Positions 17,001 through 23,042 of a stretch of 40,413 nucleotides of DNA are shown here, piece by piece. A program made the translations under genes and the position numbers. The stretch comes from Lachnospiraceae bacterium (GTDB lineage: Bacteria; Bacillota; Clostridia; Lachnospirales; Lachnospiraceae): positions 1 through 40,413 of the forward strand of contig JAFZWG010000045.1 in NCBI GenBank assembly GCA_017617395.1. Reading direction: 5' to 3'. The first letter of the stretch is position 1. Each line of letters begins with the position of its first letter. Under the pieces are notes generated by a model. The model was given only the letters and a program-made list of their open reading frames with translations, did not search any database and had not been told where the DNA came from.

Positions 17001-19111
17001 GAGTACTCCGCACCGTTTACGCCGTGAACGATCTTGCCGTCCGCGCCGGCAACCATGATGCCGGTACCGTTGTGATCGTCATCTTCCGAAAGATACCAGC
17101 CATCGAAGATGTAACCGTTTCTCTTGGCAACCGGAAGGGTGTTCTGCGGATACTCGTTGATGTCGCTGGTGTACATAAACTCGGAACCGATATACAACGC
17201 ACCATTGCCGGATGCGCCGAGGCTGAAGTGAATCCAGCGTGCCTCAACGAACTTCGGATAGAGATCCACGTCGTACTGGCCGACGGTCATGTACGTACCG
17301 TCTCCGCCGGCAGGATTGATGATCTCCTCGCCGTCGATATCGATCGTGCTGATCAGCTGCCAATCCTCTTCTCCGCCGTTGTTCGCGTTGACATTGTATT
17401 CCCAGCCGACAAAGATCAGGTGAACAGGGTCCATACTGGGCGCCTGAATGTCACCGATGCGAACCGATGTCTGGTGGCTGTTGCCGATTACCGCAAGCTT
17501 GCGGGCCAGAATGTTCGTCGCCGTCGTCTCTCCGCGTGCTCCGAGATGGAAGTTCACAAAATAGTAGTTCTCGTAAATCGGTGCAAGGTAAACGTGCGCA
17601 CAGCCTTCCTTGTCGATGTAATCGGACGAAACGGTATGCGAAACACCGTCAAACGTCCATGTCACGGAAGTTACCTTGCCGTCACCGTCCTTCTCTGCGC
17701 TGATCTCCACAGCATCGCCGAGCTCCACGCGCGACGTATCATCCGGCCAGCTGTAGCGGATACCGCCGTCGTTGCCGGTGGAATCATAATCGACCGTGTA
17801 CCAGCCGTAGAAAAATGCATCCTCAAGATTGTGCGGAGCCTCGATCATCTCGAGCGTATCGCCGTCGCGAACGATCAGGCTGCGCTGCTGCTTTCCGGCC
17901 TTGTTCTCGAACCAGAAGGAATCCGCCGTATAGTAAGCGACTCCATTTTCCGTGGTCGGAGCGATCGTCGTCGGAGCGATGAAGTGGAACTCCACGCGAG
18001 GCGTCACAACCTCGCCGTCCTCATGCGCGATAACCGTGTAAACCGAGAAGCTGTCGGTCGTAAACTGCACGGTCTCACCGTCGACAACGGCGTCCATATC
18101 GTATGCCGAAATCTTGGCGGTCTCCTCGTCTTCAACGAAGTGAACGACCTCAACCTTGGCATAATCATCCAGACCGCTGCCGGCCAGCGTGATGCGGACA
18201 TCCACATCGCCGCTCGGCTCATAGACGCGGCTGTTGTCATTCTTATCAACAATCTTGATGTCAAATACTCTCGAGTACGCGATGTTCTCTGCGTCAACAC
18301 CCAGCTTCGTCGCGCTCTGAGCAACGTAATCATCGTAGCCCGCATCGCCGGGAAGAAGCTCGGTAACCACAAGCTCGGTGTCGTTCATGGGAACGCCGGA
18401 GTTGCTCTTGTACGTTACCTGAACATCGTACGTGGAACCGTCGGAAACCGTAATCGTCTTCTTCAGCACGGTCTCAACAACAGCGTTGACCGCAAGCGTG
18501 TCCGTCTCGTACACAACCGAGTCGCCTGCCGGCGCTGCCGGTGCGATCTTCTCGGGATCCGCGTCCTCGCCGTTCTTGCTCCAAACCTCGACTTCCGCGG
18601 AAGTCTCTTCAAGCGCGGGACTGGAGATCTCTACTTCAATCTTCGAGTCCTCGGGCTGCCACTTGATATCCTGTGCTCTCTGCTCCTCGCTTGCGTAAAC
18701 AGAGATGTCGTACGCAACCAGTGCCTGCTGGCCGTCAACTTCCACCTCGGTCGGGATTGCTTCCGCAACCGCTCCCTCGGGAAGCATACCGGAGAGTACG
18801 ATCGTATCGCCTTCATAAGCGGTACCCTGAGGGCACTCCGCCGTAATCTTCTGCTCGCTCAGCTGAAGCTCCGTACCGTCCGCAGCCTTCGCGCCGCGGT
18901 CCTCGGAAGGCGTCTCCGCTTCCGTCTCACCGGGCGTTTCGGTCTTCTGCTCGGGCTCGGTCGTCACCTCGGGCTCGGTCGTCACCTCCTCCTGCGGCAT
19001 CACAACCGCACGAAGGCCGGACTCCGTCTTCGCCACAGCAATCCGGTCCTGTCCAACGTTGGTCAGGATCAGACAAACCATTATAAACAATGCCAAAATA
19101 CGTTTTTTCAT
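11006..19111 (-). CDS. Giant cell-surface adhesin / pilus-associated protein
   Basis: 2701 residues, the largest gene here, probably the tip or wall-anchored adhesin of the pilus. Seen: signal peptide (1 to about 28), an acidic Thr-Glu-Pro linker, several InlB/Listeria-Bacteroides-type repeats recognisable by FxGWY and YAKW motifs across about 370-1950, a Tyr/Asn-rich central stretch with repeated NGNYYLR/NGNYYLQ, then about five tandem beta domains (2045-2661) each opening like VTVTKTVV and closing like VVFTNTRK, the layout of Cna-B/DUF7601 modules that often carry Lys-Asn isopeptide bonds. The C-terminus has a hydrophobic helix and RRKEEEEA tail but no LPxTG; the best sorting candidate is APTSY at 2664-2668. 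Its ATG overlaps the sortase stop (ATGA), so the two are coupled. Confidence 0.88.
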   Translation of the reverse strand: MKKRILALFIMVCLILTNVGQDRIAVAKTESGLRAVVMPQEEVTTEPEVTTEPEQKTETPGETEAETPSEDRGAKAADGTELQLSEQKITAECPQGTAYEGDTIVLSGMLPEGAVAEAIPTEVEVDGQQALVAYDISVYASEEQRAQDIKWQPEDSKIEVEISSPALEETSAEVEVWSKNGEDADPEKIAPAAPAGDSVVYETDTLAVNAVVETVLKKTITVSDGSTYDVQVTYKSNSGVPMNDTELVVTELLPGDAGYDDYVAQSATKLGVDAENIAYSRVFDIKIVDKNDNSRVYEPSGDVDVRITLAGSGLDDYAKVEVVHFVEDEETAKISAYDMDAVVDGETVQFTTDSFSVYTVIAHEDGEVVTPRVEFHFIAPTTIAPTTENGVAYYTADSFWFENKAGKQQRSLIVRDGDTLEMIEAPHNLEDAFFYGWYTVDYDSTGNDGGIRYSWPDDTSRVELGDAVEISAEKDGDGKVTSVTWTFDGVSHTVSSDYIDKEGCAHVYLAPIYENYYFVNFHLGARGETTATNILARKLAVIGNSHQTSVRIGDIQAPSMDPVHLIFVGWEYNVNANNGGEEDWQLISTIDIDGEEIINPAGGDGTYMTVGQYDVDLYPKFVEARWIHFSLGASGNGALYIGSEFMYTSDINEYPQNTLPVAKRNGYIFDGWYLSEDDDHNGTGIMVAGADGKIVHGVNGAEYSEDREYLDASEQPQTGLAFKITVDGNLYVYTPLDSLNLYAKWVEDVEDVTYKVVIWKQRVTDNPNASDSEKTYDYYTHFERDFMYSGNGNYTVGTTQADRNYASTNPNGAFTGFHLGRYDADTEIDPQGSTVLNVYYDRDLITLQFFERTTNGYAVATNNNGTQYAFVNGEWVALHYENGEWFIPVYAESYIQDAAGKYGLVNGEYVELIQNFVYTSTLTAGKNYLIVSSDSIGNAYALGRSNTTVSPDAVTIRSGAPNYIEASDVADTSVWAVSNGYRFRNGNYYLRRRSSNNALQISNTESNLDWSWNGVYNRLSNGNYYLQYNNNTFSLNNATRNVYLYQETLCYDNNGTMTEYTGNRYSKGLAQTGDYLPYSGPRYVVSSGNTNWRITQAFSGLYGQMLQTAGYSWPTGNSWYDSYSGTSTAGTRVTFIDTFKESENYYAGETTTGSYSYNHYKQNVDGSWPEINDWTNQTLTSGGGTWYFSEKYDGFTVRYYYIAPNATSAANNWDTSSWAQTQSGGNVSVGTNNLYIRYVRGQFQLAFSANYPHTFAGDEPEATVVNGIYYEAPLAEYAGMIAPAAPSSDYYFMGWYEDASCTKEFDFNTATMPAANKMVYAKWGLVEYTIKVDPNGGVIDHINYGDALASNLGATGLENVGTNAYDGSKATYFDNIATQTIAQYANVVRPYVEISDAEAAQMAPNEVYRYVYTQFTALEGGTQGGKLGADARNAVYILDTDESLEAFYNYYVAQVAKRNADKNDTMVALPRAQWESVYVSTAKYRKLLAGEKYVFLAWYEIDDEGNRAAMPFDFTQPADHDTTLRAYWRLDGGYSLQYTTEYYASNGDYVNGSLESWIDPEDGSEAYTDGATTQAMQEPTPIRVNGVDSDEYQFRGWQIVKVETVAGRPRYTPLEPGVYYTAGHALTVQAKYSDANMIIHMQAVYEKREEAFRRPDVVSLTLDASEDAMHEGQGYLVTSDSSDLPSWDYPLVHYVIAEDRKIVNGVEQPYQILFGDTQSNAAVHLYKYATTLTESEQNGTALNPAGTNFFRHPAGFRLIGFDIDSPDTDFTPDVAADDVVAVSPGTSHVLYAVWEPMVYLDIVNNTEQTLTVKITSEDASALYVVNQANGSFSREPVDPNNITLEPGTTRLVVPYGAGKTFTLSGTNTLGTGWVMEVTSTYAGRSGEEDPEAVTGIKNNTAYSISDQFYEDAEGRAVTVTLSAKKSPRTLILHDNDPVDSTWEETFDVNDETYQLRAVRVRVGREFKGWDEDPNATTATYPVSNGNVMNQTLVLADFFRDSHGDPVNEKNLYAVWGSSDVEGVVKVYKEVILPGDQSREFTFTVRVQGQYRRYSWGSATTIDESGSFDLSHGQYLVITMDHRYGGSGTRAAMRVAVRKYDADGTPVRISSNASNPYVVYIGWENGQNGSYNLVNLTSVTVTEATDEQYETQTEIVGLAANNSPIIPAGITENNSAIQWATVGVGGTVVFTNSRKTADVTITKTLLPETLNAENFPFSVEFVNGTDSTHYEGFELEETSRIVVSGSEGWKIEGIPVGAKLRITETVDETLYKATATAAKTDDGSSVADENTTDGNIFEFVLEDDTEVSFVNTMKTQKVRLVVVDDEGTPLDSANFTFPGVFAGTKFSAAGTGLVFEDDEVFVGTYTLTETSMPDHAGVRYTKLQNPVNVTIGDDGVSVPAGTENVRVSDTPDENGYYTITVINPRLVRVIVKKTVVNDYNSNSFLFTVLLTDGEGNPITTSNVHGTEGTDAEGKLTFTLASNQTTDLYVPKNSTLAIEETLDEWYETVYQIGSDANNLGSEQSGLNVTFTALEDDQYVVFTNTRKMVEVTVTKTVVGKGGTFEFTATVKNDTNVMTAYSENDFAEGVMTFTITVADNGAASQILTIPCGAKLVIEEAVQDGYSVKTISEEYTDNDGDETNGAFEIETVLTDGTVTFTNTEDTCVAPTSYNASSTPYIWMFVLGGLMILIIAMGLRRKEEEEA

Positions 19112-20553
19112 CGGCGCACCTCCGATTTCTCGGCGGCATTTTCAGACTGTACCGCACTGTTCTCGCGGTACCGGGTCAGCGCGAGATCCGCAACCCAGCA
19201 CGTGATCATAAACAGCAACATAAGCGGCGTCCACTTATCGATCAAAATCATCGGCAGACGCATGTTCTGAGTGTTTATAAACGCGATAAATGCAACCGCT
19301 GCCACAGCGATCTCCACCGCCATACCGATTGTGAACCGGTATGCGAAACGATCGACATGATAGTAGCGCTTCTCAACCGCCTTGGCAAATTCTGCCTTCG
19401 TAACCTCTCCGGCCTTTCTGCCGTGAAGTCTGCGGGCAACCGCCATGATCTCCTCGCGCTCCGCAAGCTGTGCGGGCGTAAGGCCTTCTGCATTCCACAG
19501 AGCCGCCTTCGCAGCATTTACTCTGCGCATCTTGTCGATGCGGCCGAATTTACCCTTGAGGCGGTTCACCGGAACCACGATATACAACGTCACGAGCAGG
19601 CATACCAGATTGACAAGTGCCCACGCGTTAAATCCATAAGAGCTTCCGCCCGGCATGAAGCGGTTGAAGAATCTGCCGAGCCACGTGGAATGCTCGCTCG
19701 TCTGCGGAGCATCAGGGCCGCCGTTCGGCTTGCCCGAAATCACCGGCGACGGTGAAGGCTCAACCAAGGCAGTGATGCTCGGCTCCACCGACGGTGTCGG
19801 CTCGTCGGGCTCTTCCCGAAGCGTCATCTCTCCAAACAAAACGAGACGACCGTTGGTACTGACATCGGTACAGGTCGAAAGTGCTACCACTTTCGTCACA
19901 TCCGATGCTTTCACCGTCGTCTTCACAACCGCATTCTCGGTAACATATGCGATTAAACTCTCAAGATTTCTTTTGCCGACATTGTAGACGGTATCCTCGT
20001 ACGCCACCGTGCGGAGCAGCGCGAAGAAACGCACATCGTACGTTCCGTCGGGCGTCACAATCACGCCTTCCTGATGGCTTTCCAGGAAGCCGGATTCCAG
20101 ATACCGGTCGATGTCACCAAACATGGCACCGTTGTCCATGTGGTGACCGTAGATCACAATGTAATTATCACTGAAATCAGCTGCATTTTCCGTCGACATG
20201 TAAATCGCGCCGGAAATGCTGATATTCTTATCAACGTCATGTTTTGCATAGTACAGATCGTTCACGCCCTGCATCACGGGGTAATCAATTGCTGTTCCCT
20301 CGACGCGAAGCCAGGCACGATAATCCTCTCTCTCTTCCACGAGGGATTTCTGTGCCTCCTCAATCTGTTCCGTGCTGTCAAACGCCTGAATGCCGGATTC
20401 AAAAGCTCTGTTTTGTGTGTACATCTGCTCATAAATCGAGTAGCCGCCGAACGTAACCAGCGCCGTCCCCAGGAATACCGAGGATGCCACGATGATACGT
20501 ACGCCCACAAGGCTCAGCGCATTAAGCAATCCTTTTATCTTCAGAAAGTGCAT
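19108..20553 (-). CDS. Class B sortase with a C-terminal multi-helix membrane domain
   Basis: Transpeptidase that would link pilin or adhesin sorting motifs, acting on the outer membrane face. 481 residues from the ATG at 20553, chosen because AAGGAGA lies 5 nt upstream. Seen: N-terminal membrane helix (about 17-40), catalytic His137 in IYGHHM, Cys228 in ALSTC, Arg236 in NGRLVLFG. After the catalytic domain (about 245 residues, usual length) comes a Pro/Ser linker and a further domain with three hydrophobic helices (about 295-320 and two near the end) plus a basic, Ala-rich cytoplasmic-looking loop. No other sortase is in the window, so this one probably both polymerises and processes the substrates, as class B enzymes do in streptococcal FCT pili. 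Confidence 0.9.
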   Translation of the reverse strand: MHFLKIKGLLNALSLVGVRIIVASSVFLGTALVTFGGYSIYEQMYTQNRAFESGIQAFDSTEQIEEAQKSLVEEREDYRAWLRVEGTAIDYPVMQGVNDLYYAKHDVDKNISISGAIYMSTENAADFSDNYIVIYGHHMDNGAMFGDIDRYLESGFLESHQEGVIVTPDGTYDVRFFALLRTVAYEDTVYNVGKRNLESLIAYVTENAVVKTTVKASDVTKVVALSTCTDVSTNGRLVLFGEMTLREEPDEPTPSVEPSITALVEPSPSPVISGKPNGGPDAPQTSEHSTWLGRFFNRFMPGGSSYGFNAWALVNLVCLLVTLYIVVPVNRLKGKFGRIDKMRRVNAAKAALWNAEGLTPAQLAEREEIMAVARRLHGRKAGEVTKAEFAKAVEKRYYHVDRFAYRFTIGMAVEIAVAAVAFIAFINTQNMRLPMILIDKWTPLMLLFMITCWVADLALTRYRENSAVQSENAAEKSEVRR

Positions 20554-20644
20554 TTGATTCTCCTTCCACGGCCGCAAAGCCGTGCCTCTTTCTACGCGAA
20601 CAAACGGTCTGTTGCATACGCTTATTTAGTACTTCTTCAAACGG

Positions 20645-21364
20645 TCAAAGCTTATTGCGCCGGAACAATGTAATTACCGTTCCGAGCACCTCGTCCTTGG
20701 AGACCGGCCCGAAGTATCTGCTGTCCACTCCGGTATCGCGTCTGTCCACCAAAACGAAGTATTGACCTTCTCCCATCGTCAACGGGTACGTCACGCGATC
20801 TCCGCGTTTACTCGTTTCCATGTAGAATATCGATTCCTCAACAATGACATTTCCGTTCACGACCAGCCGATGATTGTCATTGATATCAACCGTATCACCG
20901 GGGGCCGCCATAACGCGACCGACAAGCAGTTGCTTCTTTCCGCTTCCGTCAATATCTTTCTCGAAGATGATGACGTCCTGGAACGCCGCGTCCTTATCCA
21001 GCCGATAGAAAATCAGCAGGTCGCCGCCGTCAATGCGGGGCTCCATATCTTCCGTCGGCATATGTGTAACACCGATAATCTTAAAAAACAGGATCCATGC
21101 TACCACGAGGAACCCGATCAGGTAGATTAGAAACCACTGACCGTTCTTCATGCCCTTCTCGGCCTTGGAGAGTTCCTTCTCCAGTTTGTCCGGATCTTCC
21201 TCGACAGCCTCAGGCAAATCCTCCTCGTCCTCCGCCTCATCTTCCGGGTCGGGGACCTCTGCCCAATCATCGTCTTCCACATCCGGCTCGGCCTCAAGAA
21301 TCTCGCGAAGGGACTCCTCATCGACCTCTTTTGACCGGTTTACCAGCTTATTTTCCTCCGTCAT
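20645..21364 (-). CDS. SipA-like signal peptidase I homologue, predicted catalytically inactive
   Basis: 239 residues from the ATG at 21364 (GGAG 8 nt upstream). A long acidic N-terminal region (about 1-68) precedes one membrane helix (76-95) and a signal-peptidase-like domain. The usual catalytic serine of SMxP is Asp106 in TEDMEP, and the general-base lysine of KRVxGxPGD is Gly149 in GRVMAAPGD. S. pyogenes pilus protein SipA shows the same Asp and Gly replacements and acts as a pilus-assembly factor rather than a peptidase. Position between pilin and class B sortase matches the streptococcal order of functions. The acidic N-terminal extension is not a usual signal-peptidase feature. Confidence 0.88.
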   Translation of the reverse strand: MTEENKLVNRSKEVDEESLREILEAEPDVEDDDWAEVPDPEDEAEDEEDLPEAVEEDPDKLEKELSKAEKGMKNGQWFLIYLIGFLVVAWILFFKIIGVTHMPTEDMEPRIDGGDLLIFYRLDKDAAFQDVIIFEKDIDGSGKKQLLVGRVMAAPGDTVDINDNHRLVVNGNVIVEESIFYMETSKRGDRVTYPLTMGEGQYFVLVDRRDTGVDSRYFGPVSKDEVLGTVITLFRRNKL

Positions 21365-21395
21365 AGCACGCTCCACAGCATTTTTAGGTAAAAGA

Positions 21396-21431
21396 ACCCG
21401 ACAGCTGTCAATTTCACAACAGCCGCCGGGT
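21396..21431 (-). terminator. Attenuating terminator after the major pilin gene
   Basis: 13-bp stem with two G-U pairs (21396-21408 with 21419-21431), followed on the minus strand by TTCTTTTA. Imperfect tail and no promoter before the next gene suggest partial read-through, giving more pilin than assembly proteins. Confidence 0.7.
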
Positions 21432-21482
21432 CCTCAATCGACCCGACTAACCGTTCAGGGCCGTAAAGTCCGAATCAGGCAA

Positions 21483-22856
21483 TCAAGCCTTCTCCTCATC
21501 CTTGTTGCGACGAACAAGCTTCAAGCCGAAGAACAGCAAGAGCAGACCGCCGAACAATACCAATGCGTAAGGAGCATAGCGAATGATCAATCCGGTAGGG
21601 GAAATCGTCAGAACCTTGTTGGTGACATCGATCGTCAAATCTTTACCAACTGCCGTGTTCAAATCTGTATTAATCGTGATCTGTCTGGACTGATATGACG
21701 GCTTGTTCATCATTTCCTGCTGTTCCACCTCCGGATCTTCATCCGTAGAGGTCAGATGGGAATCAACATTGGCATAAGTTTCATCCTCATAAGTAGCAAC
21801 AGAGGCCGTCGTTGCCTCGTAAATGACACCCTTATCCATGTTGGTCTCGTAAACATCTACGTCAACACCGCACGGAATACCGATGTACTTGATTGAAGCG
21901 CCGTTCTTAAGGTATACGATGCCGCCCTGATCACCGCTGACCGGAGTAACCCATTCTCTCGTTACGTCTCCCGACAGGACCTTCGCAATCACGCGATAAG
22001 CACCCTGGGGACCATTCGTATTGTCCAAAAATACCGTGAACGGGAACTCAGAATTCTTCTCGCTGTAGGAATCACCGGTAACCGTCTTGGAGATAATAAC
22101 ATTGAACGTATAGTAGCTGTCTGCAGAAATGGATACCGTATCTCTTCTCTCGGCAGTACGGGCAACAAAACCGGTCGTCTTGATAACATCCGTCGTATTC
22201 TTGTTGTCTTCGTTGATATCATCCGAGTTCACACAGAAGCAGGTATATCCGTAAATATCCCACTTGCTCGCGGGATCATTCGCATCCGGTTCCTCAGCAT
22301 AACGAACATAGACATCGACAAAACGAACATGCGCACTAATCTCATCGTCCGTCTCTGTAACACCTGCATCAGCATAGTCATCAGCGGTTTCACTGATCTC
22401 ATACCGATAAATGCCGGCTCCTCCGAAATCAACGTCCTCAAAGCTGATTACAATATTCTTGTAATTTGCTGCACCGTCTAATGCTGCATCCAGGGTCTCC
22501 TCGTCGGTCCATGCAATGACACCATCTTCGGCAATCTCCGCACCGTCAACGCCGGGATTTACAGAAGCGTAAAGGCCGGTTGAATCCGTCACAGTCGCCG
22601 TATCCGCTACCTCTGCGGGGGCAATCGTGTACGTATAGGTGATGTTCGGGGCTGCAACCGTAGTTTCGGATGCATTGTACGCCGTGATCTCCTTAAGAAG
22701 AACCAGCGTCTTTTCCTGCGACTCCGGCGAACCATCCGGGGCAAACGCTCCTACTTCGCCGCTGTCTTCCATTTCCACGTCAGCCAGCGCCACTGCGCTC
22801 ATGGCAAATACCATCACTAAGGACAGTATCAACGCAATAATTTTGCGAGCTCGCAT
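21483..22856 (-). CDS. Major pilin, FctA/Spy0128-like with isopeptide-type domains
   Basis: 457 residues from the ATG at 22856, 7 nt after GGAGG. Signal peptide 1 to about 25 (ending AVALA), a first domain with KEITAYNAS and TYTYTIAPA near 50-80 typical of clostridial pilins, a second domain opening NVIISKTVTGD (DUF7601-like), and a sorting signal: SPTGL at 419-423, hydrophobic helix, LVRRNKDEEKA tail. The xPTG motif resembles the QVPTG of streptococcal FctA, which a class B sortase polymerises. It is the first structural gene after the promoter at 22970-22998, followed by an attenuating terminator, as expected for the most abundant pilus subunit. Confidence 0.88.
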   Translation of the reverse strand: MRARKIIALILSLVMVFAMSAVALADVEMEDSGEVGAFAPDGSPESQEKTLVLLKEITAYNASETTVAAPNITYTYTIAPAEVADTATVTDSTGLYASVNPGVDGAEIAEDGVIAWTDEETLDAALDGAANYKNIVISFEDVDFGGAGIYRYEISETADDYADAGVTETDDEISAHVRFVDVYVRYAEEPDANDPASKWDIYGYTCFCVNSDDINEDNKNTTDVIKTTGFVARTAERRDTVSISADSYYTFNVIISKTVTGDSYSEKNSEFPFTVFLDNTNGPQGAYRVIAKVLSGDVTREWVTPVSGDQGGIVYLKNGASIKYIGIPCGVDVDVYETNMDKGVIYEATTASVATYEDETYANVDSHLTSTDEDPEVEQQEMMNKPSYQSRQITINTDLNTAVGKDLTIDVTNKVLTISPTGLIIRYAPYALVLFGGLLLLFFGLKLVRRNKDEEKA

Positions 22857-22901
22857 ACTCATTCCTCCATATCTTCCGATACTTGTTGTAGGTTGGGAAC
22901 C

Positions 22902-22974
22902 AAAAAAATACAATGGCTCCGTGTGTGCGTTTTGAGGGCATAGCTTTGCCATCAACCACACACACGTCCATTGT
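22902..22974 (-). terminator. Hairpin terminator between the kinase and pilin genes, sharing bases with the pilin promoter
   Basis: Minus-strand arms ACAATGG (22968-22974) and CCATTGT (22910-22916) enclose CGTGTGTGTG (22957-22966) and CGCACACACG (22920-22929), with a small internal hairpin GGCA/TGCC in the loop. The outer arm is followed at once by ATTTTTTT (T-run 22902-22908). RNA started at the promoter at 22970-22998 would lack the outer left arm. Confidence 0.75.
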
Positions 22975-22998
22975 ACTCTATTGTTGTAGAATATTCAA
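22970..22998 (-). promoter_or_regulatory. Promoter of the pilin operon
   Basis: TTGAAT (22993-22998), 17-bp spacer, TACAAT (22970-22975). The -10 box is embedded in the left arm of the terminator hairpin, so initiation here and termination of upstream transcripts use the same bases. Confidence 0.78.
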
Positions 22999-23042
22999 GT
23001 AAAAGACTCAATATGCAGAAATTTTACTCGAAACAGAGTTTC

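Noticed and set aside
16658-19270. Plus-strand ORF of 870 codons, and another at 10985-12889
   Set aside because: Same reason: antisense shadows of the adhesin gene without a ribosome-binding site, promoter or recognisable domain.
22910-22966. c-di-GMP (GEMM) riboswitch before the pilin gene
   Set aside because: A GCAAAGCTA segment recalls the aptamer, but the leader is too short and lacks the second conserved stem; only a hairpin can be supported.
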